From the NCBI GenBank assembly GCA_013398015.1, contig VZRR01011376.1, positions 295,133 through 359,132 of the forward strand: 64,000 nt of DNA. Reading direction: 5' to 3'. Origin of the DNA: Oreocharis arfaki (taxonomy: Eukaryota; Chordata; Aves; Passeriformes; Paramythiidae). A program made the translations under genes and the position numbers. Shown here piece after piece: positions 55,901 through 61,308 of this stretch. Within the stretch, counting starts at the first letter, position 1. Each line of letters starts with the position of its first letter. The notes under the pieces are model-generated. The model was not told where the DNA came from. It was given only the letters and a program-made list of their open reading frames with translations, and searched no databases.

Positions 55901-58505
55901 TTCCCTTCTGAAACACCCAGAGATGAATTTTTATCTCCTCTTGCCCCTGCCCCTGCCCCTGAGTAATTAATAATCAGCAATTATTCAATGGCACCTCATA
56001 CCCATCCCAGTAATTCCACATTTCATAAACCAAGAAGCTAGGACCAAAGTTTTTCTTCCCATAGAAGTGAGATGCCAAGGTCATCATGGACAGTTTTTGA
56101 ACAGAATTTAAGAATATTGTTAATCAAAAGATGGATATCCAGGCACTGTCATCACCCTTGGCTTCATCTACAGTAACTAGAGCATGTCCTTAAGGCTGCC
56201 TACTCCTACAGGTCTTATGAGATGGTCAAGGCAGTATCCATGTCTGAGAACCTGAGAAAGGTTCTGAGAAAGAACCTGAAAATACTTCGGAATAAGATGG
56301 AAATAGTTGATGGTGTAGAGCTGTATGCAGGTATCGAGGCATATTAGGCCCATATTTGTTGCAGAAAGCAAATGCTAAGCCCTCAAATAGAATCATGGAA
56401 TCACAGAATAAGTAAGGCTGGAGAAGATCTTTAAGATGACCAAGTCCAGCTGTAAAACTAACACTGCCAAGTCTACCCCTAGATCATGTCCTCAATAGCC
56501 ACTTCTACACATCTTTTGAATACCTCTGGGGTGGGTAACTCAATCACTTCCCTGGGCAGTTCCAATGCTTGACAACCCTTTGGGTAAAGAAATTATTCCT
56601 ATTATCCAATCTAATCCTCCCCTGGCACATCTTGAGCCTGTTGTAATGCCTCAGTCACTTTCAGAACATAGTTTTATAAGTGGGATTTGAGGTTCCTAAT
56701 TCACTGTGTTAAGCAGCTGGGTGTAAAATCATTTACATTGCAGTCACTGATGTCAGATAACACCACTCCAGCCTATGAGGAGGCAGCAATTCAACTTGAA
56801 AACAGCATGGGGAGGTAACGGGCAGGGAAGAGAGCTATTTTTAATCTTATACTTTGGGAAATTATTTTTCATAGGTACATAAAAGGAATAATGCTCTGAA
56901 GGACAGGCTTTCAAATAAATTATTTCAGCATTTAACAAAACTGCACTACTGCTTTGTTATTTAATCATCTGCAGGAGTCTTTTCTTGGTTTAAATGCTCC
57001 TGCCATAACCATTATGCACTAATTAGCTAAAACCCCTAGAAAGCATCAGTGCTGCTTTGAGGCTTTACTACATTGTCTAAAATAACTTTTAAGAAACTGG
57101 TTGCATTAAAACTGTACAAATATAAAGCAACAATGAGCATAGATGTGTGATGTACTTCATAGCATCTACAAGTGCATACCTCTAAATAGTAATATAATCA
57201 TCTGGAAGATAAATTTACAAATTCTAGTTTAACAGCATCTTAAGCCTGAATTTCTACTTAAAATGGTACAGATCTCCTTACAGTTTACCGATGAGGGAAC
57301 TAACAGTGAGCCAGTGTCATGCACACTGTTGTAAAACTCATGACGTTCAAGCTCTTAGATGTTGCTGATGCGAACAAATCTTATTTGCAAACAACTGTCT
57401 CTACCCATTCTAGATATTTTCAGTAGCTGTAGAAAACAGTTAATTCTCTGATTTCCACTCTAAATCTAAAAGTTAATTCCAATAACATATTTTGCATTAA
57501 GGAAAACCTTTTCTAAACAGAAATGCAGATTATTTTCTATTAAATGAATTTCTACAAAGAATATCTATTACTAGCAATCTCTACCTTCTATCAACTTGTG
57601 TGGACTGTCTAAGAGGTTTATAATTGAAAAGAACAATGTTTATATCCTACTATATTTAAAAATATAGAAAAAGTTAACTTTGATAAGAAAGATATCTAGG
57701 TTTTTTATGGGAAAATTTGAACGCTAGATCACAGTCCACTCAGTTCCCCTATGTACTGCCTAATGGAATAATAAAAGAATTTAATTAAGAATTACCTGTT
57801 TGCTAAAAACAGTTAGCACTCCTCTCTGAGAGGCTGTTACTGTGAAATGCAGAAGGGGCACCTTCACTATACCCTTAATGACATCTTTTCTCTTGACAAC
57901 TGTCAATGACAAAATATTAATCTTACAGACATGGAAAACAACAAATAGAACTACAATAGTAAGGAAAACATAAACAAACAGAACTGTAAGAATAAGAACA
58001 TTTTCTCTTCCTGAAATGCATTTTGGTACCAAATGCAAAGCAGTGATGCAATATATCACATATTAACCTATACTTGGTTTAATTAATTATGTTGCATTTC
58101 TAAATATCATTAATGTATTCTGGATGTGCCAGTTCTTCCTCCATTTTTGCAAAAAATGCAGAAAGATGAGTAACTGCATAATAAATAGTCTGGTTCAGAA
58201 AAATCCATAATTTCAAAATAATTTAGGGATATGGAGAACTGGGAAATGCAGCACTGGAGTGTCCCATGTGTAGTAAAAACCTATGAGTTCTGGAACATAG
58301 AAGAAGAAGAAGAAGCATGAATAAGCAAAGACAGACATGTGATCTTATCACTGTACTTTGAAGAAAGTGAGCAGCACACTGCATCAGAAAAAAAATAGCT
58401 TTGATATAAGACGAGGTACATCACCTGAATGAGTAATCTGCTGCTTTTGTGATTCATGAAAAACCATGCTTTCTTTCGAGGGGGAAGGCATGCCATCCCT
58501 TTCTC
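1892..58505 (-). CDS. WDR64: WDR64, WD repeat-containing protein 64 (24 exons, 5' incomplete)
   Basis: Spliced gene assembled by reading the minus strand: 24 exons with AG/GT borders whose phases agree at all 23 junctions, giving 936 codons and a TAA. The product follows human WDR64 (about 1,081 aa, recalled) from the residues before its DVIK motif to near the C terminus. Shared blocks include DTAWITGCD, NNGFVIKPM, RKLHDDW, VIVTGG, EIVTNEKDQHV, VFRVWDIQTLSPLQVF and GYYFGYFGQ. Many WD40 signatures (LRLWNP, FRVWDI, VWDLETG, VKIWEFESG, INLWDFES, IRLWSIQ) suggest two beta-propellers separated by a Ser-rich linker near residues 600-650. No signal peptide or membrane segment is seen. WDR64 belongs with WDR49 and EFCAB8; its biochemical role is poorly defined and it is mainly known as testis-enriched. 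No internal stop or frameshift breaks the frame, so it looks functional. About 110 N-terminal residues and the start are missing from the window. Confidence 0.95.
2000..2933 (-). other. WDR64 intron W-X
   Basis: Final intron. No exon, recognisable repeat or credible plus-strand gene; the 102- and 91-aa plus-strand ORFs overlap each other and match nothing I know. Confidence 0.6.
2934..3008 (-). CDS. WDR64: WDR64 exon W
   Basis: 75 nt, residues 877-901: IQPLETFEFVCKEAGSVFAF, then LPIYE. Human has [20 protein letters not shown] and PIYS. The acceptor ttcccttggtcag gives phase 0; an AG further upstream would give a stop. Donor GAG/gtaagc. Confidence 0.94.
3582..3669 (-). CDS. WDR64: WDR64 exon V
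   Basis: 88 nt, residues 847-876: KWKSLTRSPSVSEKAGHQGF, then KFFKALAPEK. It aligns with human KWRKMSSVS and DFKFFKSLSSPK. Acceptor gtatacacag, donor AAG/gtaggt. Confidence 0.95.
4812..5016 (+). mobile_element. tRNA-derived SINE with internal foldback, nested in CR1
   Basis: The head resembles tRNA-Ile: A-box-like TAGCTCACTTGGTTAGAG and B-box-like GGGCTTGATCCCC at 4869-4881. The tail is CCTTCCAACTCAGAATATTC then TGTGAT, the CR1-like end of TguSINE1-type elements (family recalled). CR1 sequence flanks it on both sides (AAGAAGGCCAATAGC left, TAGTGTGGCCAGCAG right), so it inserted into the LINE. The middle holds an inverted copy of its own body (see the repeat entry). Confidence 0.85.
4886..4968. 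repeat. 39-bp inverted repeat with 5-nt loop inside SINE
   Basis: Left arm 4886-4924 and right arm 4930-4968 are reverse complements at 37 of 39 positions (counted by hand), separated by TGTAT. The right arm equals the normal SINE body as seen in the second copy near 43937-43965 (CCATTCACTTAAGAGTTGGA). The left arm is therefore an extra inverted copy. Confidence 0.92.
7209..7394 (-). CDS. WDR64: WDR64 exon U
   Basis: 186 nt, residues 785-846: LWHAMTGYYFGYFGQARKFE, then LPSDVNNFPAIIKEES and KVKYPLMLDTD. Human has [33 protein letters not shown] and KYEYPLIFDRE. Acceptor atgtctgtag, donor CAA/gtaaga. Confidence 0.97.
8157..8266 (-). CDS. WDR64: WDR64 exon T
   Basis: 110 nt, residues 749-784: LCWRAHATKVVDLFIEEEK, then VVVTASIDGSVR. 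Human has LSWRAHSLEIIQVIYVEEK and VVLTASIDGSVR. WD40 blade with an AH dipeptide at its start. Acceptor tttttccttcag, donor TCAG/gtataa. Confidence 0.97.
8668..8729 (-). CDS. WDR64: WDR64 exon S
   Basis: 62 nt, residues 728-748: GHIIRWNIASFLEDSQNKKN, human [20 protein letters not shown]. Acceptor cttaaacag, donor AAT/gtaagg. Confidence 0.95.
9782..10384 (-). other. WDR64 intron R-S, 5' part
   Basis: AT-rich intron with a short (AAATT)n run at 9896-9916. No exon, known repeat or regulatory motif recognised; the rest of the intron down to 8730 looks the same. Confidence 0.5.
10385..10490 (-). CDS. WDR64: WDR64 exon R
   Basis: 106 nt, residues 693-727: NLMKELLPFSEHPSGPLTAL, then CTDIFTKSLLTG. 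Human has [20 protein letters not shown] and CTRILLAG. The acceptor pyrimidine tract is the minus strand of a (CAAA)n microsatellite. Donor AAAA/gtgagt leaves one base, joined to AG of exon S to make Lys. Confidence 0.93.
10496..10528. repeat. (CAAA)n microsatellite at a splice acceptor
   Basis: About seven CAAA units followed by two TAAA units. On the minus strand it reads (TTTG)n directly before the AG of WDR64 exon R, so it serves as the pyrimidine tract. Confidence 0.95.
11875..12005 (-). CDS. WDR64: WDR64 exon Q
   Basis: 131 nt, residues 649-692: variable linker, then GQSPLLASAHESSCIRLWSI. Human has QPPILVTAHEDGHLRLWTL. It opens the second propeller. Acceptor ttccaaagcag, donor CAG/gtagcc. 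Confidence 0.93.
13289..13331 (-). CDS. WDR64: WDR64 exon P (43-nt small exon)
   Basis: 43 nt, residues 635-648, ENVESDEINITMKK, acidic linker. Acceptor tttag after a run of pyrimidines, donor AAAG/gtatgg. No human counterpart can be aligned with certainty, but without it the phases of exons O and Q do not match. Confidence 0.8.
13710..13750. repeat. AT-rich simple repeat
   Basis: ATAC/ATAA/TATA units in the intron between exons O and P. Confidence 0.8.
14751..14841 (-). CDS. WDR64: WDR64 exon O (Ser-rich linker)
   Basis: 91 nt, residues 604-634: RRSSVSSTTTGKSDASAIP, then HKRSSLDLRE. It corresponds to human ARRSSQDSICSSSQ. Low-complexity linker between the propellers. Donor GAG/gtaggt is chosen because it keeps phase 0 into exon P; further GT dinucleotides 4 nt on either side could serve as alternative donors but would shift the frame. 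Confidence 0.88.
15514..15529. repeat. (TG)n microsatellite
   Basis: Eight TG units within the intron between exons N and O; no gene feature beside it. Confidence 0.9.
16510..16587 (-). CDS. WDR64: WDR64 exon N
   Basis: 78 nt, residues 578-603: RKTTEDSQRSGVNAILFLIH, aligned with human INDILFLFRT at its end. It is about ten residues shorter than the human segment. Acceptor tgttttcag, donor CCAG/gtaact. Phases fit both neighbours. Confidence 0.9.
17883..18013 (-). CDS. WDR64: WDR64 exon M
   Basis: 131 nt, residues 535-577: VEIKCFDVLKEEGCRLIATG then INLWDFESASVK. Human has VNCIDLLQVEGYNLIAAG and IILWNFVTSTVK. WD40 blade. Acceptor ctttgtag, donor GCCT/gtaagt. Confidence 0.95.
18236..18515 (+). 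repeat. Intronic repeat, copy 1
   Basis: Direct-repeat partner of 27290-27560. Shared blocks include GTAGGTATCTATGGAGATAC, GAACAGAGAT, ATCTGTTACA/ATCTATTACA, TAGTGAAATT, GGACTATTCAAGTTAAATTG, TTTGACAT and CAAAGCAATAA in the same order. It lies in the intron between exons L and M. I do not recognise the family and see no reverse-transcriptase or tRNA signature. Confidence 0.85.
18783..18828 (-). mobile_element. CR1 3'-end fragment
   Basis: AATCACAGAATCATAGAATG followed by AAGGTTGGAAGAGACCACC is the reverse complement of the CR1 3' end. Only about 46 bp, about 130 bp from exon L. Confidence 0.85.
18958..19134 (-). CDS. WDR64: WDR64 exon L
   Basis: 177 nt, residues 476-534: DLYVTWVLPEVVPFP, aligned with human DIYLMVIWELPDVVPF, then a less conserved stretch through FFPEIRLL to NDTE. 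Acceptor tttaatag, donor GAG/gtgaga, phase 0 on both sides. Confidence 0.94.
20910..21079 (-). CDS. WDR64: WDR64 exon K
   Basis: 170 nt, residues 419-475: TVKIWEFESGQEVKALP and KDEHRVLKIVYLKA; human TVRIWDFGSGQEMKVLP and EDEHCLRRLIFLKA. It ends KMKIIQ. The donor is CAG/gttttt, a weak match to the gtragt consensus, but it is the only site giving the phase required by exon L. Confidence 0.95.
21901..21930. repeat. (TATC/TCTATC)n microsatellite
   Basis: Short TATCTC repeat in the intron between exons J and K. Confidence 0.9.
22350..22473 (-). CDS. WDR64: WDR64 exon J
   Basis: 124 nt, residues 378-418: VWDLETGSQIYQIEDAHG, then GVYLATGACD. Human has VWELETGLQVYQILEPHG and GFLFATGAYN. Together with exon K it makes a canonical WD40 repeat. 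Acceptor ttttttcag, donor ATGG/gtaaag. Confidence 0.97.
23467..23615 (-). CDS. WDR64: WDR64 exon I
   Basis: 149 nt, residues 328-377: DVIDIYPLASVIQDSKELP, then LYNRAFHQILSICTESI. Human has SVMDMYPLTRMIQDTKQVP and LYNKYFHQVLTICSESI. Acceptor ccttgtgcag, donor AAG/gtgagt. Confidence 0.97.
25640..25766 (-). CDS. WDR64: WDR64 exon H
   Basis: 127 nt, residues 286-327: VFRVWDIQTLSPLQVF, almost identical to human VFRVWDIQTLSLLQVF, then FDNDHGMLLM, human YDANHGMLIT. Acceptor ctccctctag, donor ATGG/gtatgt. It follows the longest intron of the window (about 13 kb). Confidence 0.97.
27290..27560 (+). repeat. Intronic repeat, copy 2
   Basis: Second copy of the element at 18236-18515, same orientation, in the intron between exons G and H. 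The two copies are clearly diverged, with small indels, so the event is old. Confidence 0.85.
30450..30790 (-). mobile_element. CR1 3' fragment
   Basis: Contains GGTTGGACGGGACCTTCGGA, CTCTGGGCACCCTGTGTCAG, then AAGAAGTGTTTCCTGATGTT and TGAGATATCCCTGGAGACTT, the usual order of the CR1 3' untranslated and terminal ORF region on the reverse strand. It is diverged and non-coding; in the intron between exons G and H. Confidence 0.85.
31150..34255 (-). other. WDR64 intron G-H, central part
   Basis: About 3 kb with no exon, no clear mobile element and no coding-like ORF. AT-rich, unremarkable. Confidence 0.5.
34260..34410 (+). mobile_element. Avian ERVL-type LTR fragment
   Basis: GACTGGGGTAGAGTTAATGT, CTGGATTTGTGCTGAACACA, GGCTGATAATACAGAGA then TTATTGCTGAGTTGGGCTTG follow the 5' half of the same common bird LTR family as the fragment at 1-378, here on the plus strand and truncated. 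Confidence 0.75.
35988..36045 (-). mobile_element. Probable CR1 3'-end remnant
   Basis: GAATCATAGAAAAGCCCAGA then GGGCCCTCAAGAGATCTTCT resembles the reverse-strand CR1 end (AATCATAGAA...GGGACCTCAAGAGATCATC, recalled). Short and diverged. Confidence 0.5.
37425..38800 (-). mobile_element. CR1 LINE, about 1.4 kb, 5'-truncated
   Basis: Same orientation as WDR64. 38464-38745 encodes reverse-transcriptase motifs (KVMEQIIWSAITQHIQDSQG, then LVYLDLAKVFDTVSHGILL). 38253-38540 carries PQGSVLGPDLLSVPVDAQDE and CTLSKFTDDTEL, where the usual catalytic F/YADD reads FTDD. 37515-38066 is the C-terminal part (IRTVIVPLYSALVRPLLKSC). The frame breaks between them, so it is inactive. The 3' tail lies at 37425-37450. 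The 5' break falls about 30 bp from the exon G donor. Confidence 0.95.
38826..38965 (-). CDS. WDR64: WDR64 exon G
   Basis: 140 nt, residues 239-285: NDRILRLWNP, GKLLGHRHSVVEIVTNEKD, then HVISLSCAK. The human equivalents are DDKVLRLWHP, GKLVGHMFSIAEIVTNEKD and HVVSLSSAK. It contains a WD40 GH dipeptide. The donor AAG/gtaaaa lies about 30 bp from the 5' end of a CR1 in the following intron. Confidence 0.97.
39340..39382. repeat. (TGTAAAAAA)n short tandem repeat
   Basis: Four to five imperfect units of about 9-11 bp in the intron between exons F and G. Confidence 0.75.
40000..43850 (-). other. WDR64 intron F-G, middle
   Basis: No exon, recognisable repeat or coding-like ORF; the 84- to 88-aa ORFs here have no recognisable content. 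Confidence 0.5.
43859..44006 (+). mobile_element. tRNA-derived SINE (second copy)
   Basis: Head with GATCAGTTGGTTAGAGCC and a B-box-like GTGAGTTCAATCGC at 43917-43930; body GGGCCATTCACTTAAGAGTT; tail TTCAAACTAAGAATATTCTG then TGATTCTATTTT. Same architecture as the SINE at 4812-5016 but without the foldback. It lies in the intron between exons F and G, antisense to the gene. Confidence 0.85.
45439..45518 (-). CDS. WDR64: WDR64 exon F
   Basis: 80 nt, residues 212-238: PVKEFSVPKGVNAF then KVIVTG, matching human PVREFSMPRGANTF and NVIVTGG. It forms the inner strands of a blade that is finished by exon G. Acceptor caattgcag, donor GGAG/gtaagt. Confidence 0.97.
48195..48329 (-). CDS. WDR64: WDR64 exon E
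   Basis: 135 nt, residues 167-211. PKRKLHDDWVVKIKYISAL is nearly the same as human VKRKLHNDWVMKIRYISAL, and the exon ends NRLEDNL like human KRLEDNL. Acceptor tatcctag, donor gtaagt. One base completes a codon at the start and two bases remain at the end. Confidence 0.97.
48850..49064 (-). CDS. WDR64: WDR64 exon D
   Basis: 215 nt, residues 96-166 plus two bases of the next codon. NNGFVIKPM, CLLCV and ILMGDDKGYVYLL align with human NYFVIKPM, CLLCV and ILLGDDGGFVN. Acceptor ttccacag, donor CAT/gtaagt. Confidence 0.96.
50670..50777 (-). CDS. WDR64: WDR64 exon C
   Basis: 108 nt, residues 60-95, begins DTAWITGCDF and ends WDYKSKEIQ; human has DTSWITGCDY and WDYKAQ. It is a complete WD40 blade ending in the WD dipeptide. 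Acceptor ttttcatcag, donor CAG/gtatta, phase 0 on both sides. Confidence 0.96.
51736..52520 (-). pseudogene. Coding-like relic of unknown origin
   Basis: On the minus strand, stretches with coding-like composition follow each other in changing frames. Near 52440-52500 there is LGPEDIKLERL and IKSSGLQPSEL after a stop. Around 51890-52110 there is ESLLNDDGNTGSEQ and ITSFKNGNEMSFKYG. At 51736-51940 there is a Lys/Glu-rich end (AREEREEPLHDRMEKENNEK, then VQLPSLSVKYGSAKKR) closed by TAG. Several stops and at least one frame change separate them. I do not recognise the parent gene. No splice acceptor joins the last open piece in phase to WDR64 exon B, so it is not an ordinary WDR64 exon. A decayed retrocopy is one option; chance openness is another. 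Confidence 0.4.
52530..55930 (-). other. WDR64 intron B-C, middle
   Basis: About 3.4 kb without recognisable exon, LINE or LTR. One 62-aa plus-strand ORF here has no recognisable content. Confidence 0.5.
55942..55961. repeat. (CCCCTG)n short tandem repeat
   Basis: About three CCCCTG units, GC-rich in AT-rich intron. Confidence 0.85.
56388..56650 (-). mobile_element. CR1 3' fragment
   Basis: AGAATCATGGAATCACAGAA, then TCAATCACTTCCCTGGGCAG, TTGACAACCCTTTGGGTAAA and CCCCTGGCACATCTTGAGCC follow the reverse-strand CR1 3' region. Diverged; intron between exons B and C. Confidence 0.88.
57796..57891 (-). CDS. WDR64: WDR64 exon B
   Basis: 96 nt, residues 28-59, with KDVIKGIVKVP and GVLTVFSKQ, closely matching human DVIKSIVKIP and GLITVFNNQ. 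It is the first clear WD40 beta-strand set. Donor CAG/gtaatt. The acceptor is gtcaag; a stronger-looking AG lies further upstream but would shift the frame. Confidence 0.92.
58300..58315. repeat. (GAA)n short tandem repeat
   Basis: Five AGA/GAA units in the short intron between exons A and B. Confidence 0.85.
58425..58505 (-). CDS. WDR64: WDR64 exon A (most upstream exon found)
   Basis: 81 nt, phase 0 at both ends, acceptor tttcctag and donor CAG/gtgatg. It encodes residues 1-27 of the assembled part, including PRKKAWFFMNHK, which I align with the human VFFVSRKRR region just before DVIK. This is the least conserved exon assigned; support is its position, splice sites and frame. Confidence 0.72.
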
Positions 58506-60626
58506 CTAGGAAACAGCCAAAAATCTAAACAAAACAAAATAGAACTAAACAAGTAATTTATTGCAAAACTACTTCCGGAAGATATATGTATAAAGTCAAA
58601 TAGTTACCTCACACTTTAATCATTTAATATTCTTTGAGTAAGTACATCAATATTATTTCCTTTAACCATTAGCCACCAATATGACTTGAGTCTGCCAAGA
58701 TCTGATATTCAGGCACAATCTTTGTTCGATGTTTGCAAAGAAGTCAGTTTACACAGGGCTTCTAGGAACACAGCCCATCTATTTTTTAAAGTTGTTAGTA
58801 CAGCTTTGCTTTGTAATGATTGTTTCTAAACAACCATATTTAATTTTCATTTTCTAGTTCTACCTACCTCAACTAGGAAAAAAAACCCTAGCAAAAGGCA
58901 GACAAAACAGATGACTCCGTACTTATAAACTGAAACATTCAATGTCGCATAGTGGTTTAGCCTACTAAACCACTTACACAGAAGTGGTAAGCTACACAGA
59001 AGAAGAGCTTTTCCATAAAGATATGTAGGTTCTGATTTGCTGGAAAAAAAATTAATATAAAGGCAATTTTCAAAAATTCTTTTTTGGCCATCTCCCTAAG
59101 TCTGGCAATGTTGCACTTGTACTGAACATCATGAAGATCCCTGCACAGGACAGTCAGGTAAGCAGCTTATTTCTGCTCCAGGGTGTGGAATTTTCAGCTG
59201 AAATGCTCTACAAATCTCTAGCTCTGTACCTAAAAGTAGTTTAGTCATTTCTTTAGGAAATTATTTCCACTCAGCCGTTCAGATTATTTTAACTCATTTC
59301 TCATATTATGGACATCATATATACTTCCTTTCATGAGTTCTAAAAGCAATGTCCCTTTGGATGGGAGACAAAATGTGGTATTTTATTCTAGTTCAGTATT
59401 TTCCATGTTATACAATAGAGCTCTCTTCTTCATTCTTCTGAGACATTCAGATGTACATCTTTCAATAAAATATTCTCACACAACATTACTGTTCATCTTT
59501 CACTTCACAGCTCGCTCCTTTCCATATACACAATTATTAGCTATCATACATCCTCAGTCAATACTTCATCTATTACAGTCCCTTACATTCCTGTTTCTAG
59601 TTTCTTGTCCTATCACCTCTGCATCCCGAGAGGCTAGCTGTCTTGTACTTCCATGGATCTTTTCTCTTGCCCTTATTGAAAGGAGTGACATTTTGCTTTC
59701 TTAAGTGTAGGTACCCATTTCCAAGCAGAGAACAGGCCTGTCAGCTTTCTGGGGACTAAGGTTTTAGTGAGAGGACTTTTTGTTTAAGGATGGGCTTATC
59801 CAGTACCAGGTCCCTCCTGAGTCCTGACAGGATGCCAGGTGCAGTGGTCGGGCTAAGCCAGCAGCTGCCCTAAAACTAGAAGAGGGGAAAGTTCTCAGTG
59901 CACATGTAGGTGTGTCCTGTCACGGTTCCTGCAGACATGACACGGTGCCGCTTTTGCTCCTGCCCAGCAGGCAGGACACTGCCCAAAGAAACAGCATCCT
60001 AGAAATCCCCTACAGCCGCGTAAATGGCTTCTTCTGACTCAGACATGGACACAGGGGGCCCCAACAAGCCCCAGCCCATGATCTCTACGAGATATTGATG
60101 GTGAAATGAAATGCAACTTACACATACTTCAGATGTTTATCTCAAAAAAAATACAGCTTTCTAAGAGCTAACTACCTTTGAGAAGGAGATGCAAAGGTAA
60201 ATCTCCCAAGTCATTGATAAATGATAGTTGTTGGACTGTCTAGGATAGGTCTTTCAAACTGTGAAGCCAGCAAATGACAAAGGGTTGATCCTAACTTAAC
60301 TAGAGATGATTTAAAATAACCTTTTTTTTTTAAAAAAAATAAAAAAGTATCCTTTGAACATGGGTGTACTGTTGTGGAGACTGCTGGATACCTAGGAAAC
60401 CCTTGAACATGAAGGACTTGAAAAAGAGAAATATCAGTAAGTTAAAGAAATAGGAACACTCACACAAGGCCATGATCTTCTAGGTCATGGAAATAAATTT
60501 GGAAGATTTTGTCAAGCTAAAGAGAAGCCAGATATGGAGAGGTAAATCTGAAAAACATAAGATCTGTTATACTAGGAGAAGAGGAACAAAGGGTCAGGAA
60601 TAGAATTCTGGGAAGGGACCTAAGGT

Positions 60627-60646
60627 GAGAGAGAGAGAGAGCGAGA
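60627..60646. repeat. (GA)n microsatellite
   Basis: About eight GA units followed by GCGAGAC. Confidence 0.85.
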
Positions 60647-61216
60647 CACGAATGATAAAAGAGACATATCAAAGGAACAAAGTGAGGTGTACCCATCTTT
60701 CTTGGCTTTCAAGACTGAGGGCATGCTCAGCAGTGCTAAAAGGAGCAGGGGAACTCAGAAGAATGAGGTTAAATACAGGACATTTAGAAAAAAATAATTA
60801 GAAAACTGGAGCGCAGAGCAGAAAGCATGATGGCTGTTGAGGATGTAACAGGAAGTAATTGTTGTTAATGATACATTAGAAAAATTGTGTGATAAAAAGT
60901 AAGCTGAAGCAAGATCAAGGCTACTTCCATTGTTCACAGGGGGTCATGAAAGGTATGTCCAAGCAGCAGTTAATAAATGGGATTTGTCTAATAGAACTAG
61001 TAGAGTAATGAGCATTATAAGAAGGGATGTACGAGGTAAGGAAGGCCTTTTTGTCTCTTTCACCATCTCTCTCAAACAACAGCTAGCCTCAGCCAGACTA
61101 CTTAGAATACTTTCCAGTCTTAAAAGGCCAATAATAATTTCAATAGAGTTTTTAAGCATGCAAAAGAGCAGATTTGCAGTTGTTTTTCGGTTTAGTTTTG
61201 TTTTGTGGGTGCTCTT

Positions 61217-61308
61217 CGTGTGTGTGTCTGTGTGTGTGTGTATTGCTGTTGGGGTTTTCTTTGGAGGGTGCTTGTTTTTGTTTGTTTTTGTTTGTTTTGT
61301 GTTTTGTT
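61217..61308. repeat. (TG)n and (TTTTG)n simple repeats
   Basis: An interrupted TG run (61217-61242), then TTTG/TTTTG units (61270-61308). They create most of a spurious 126-aa plus-strand ORF. Confidence 0.85.

Noticed and set aside
59160..59235. Open minus-strand frame after a ttttag acceptor
   Set aside because: No clear donor in the required phase and no resemblance to WDR64.
59333..59704. 123-aa plus-strand ORF
   Set aside because: Hydrophobic, Ser/Leu-rich chance frame; no splice or domain evidence.
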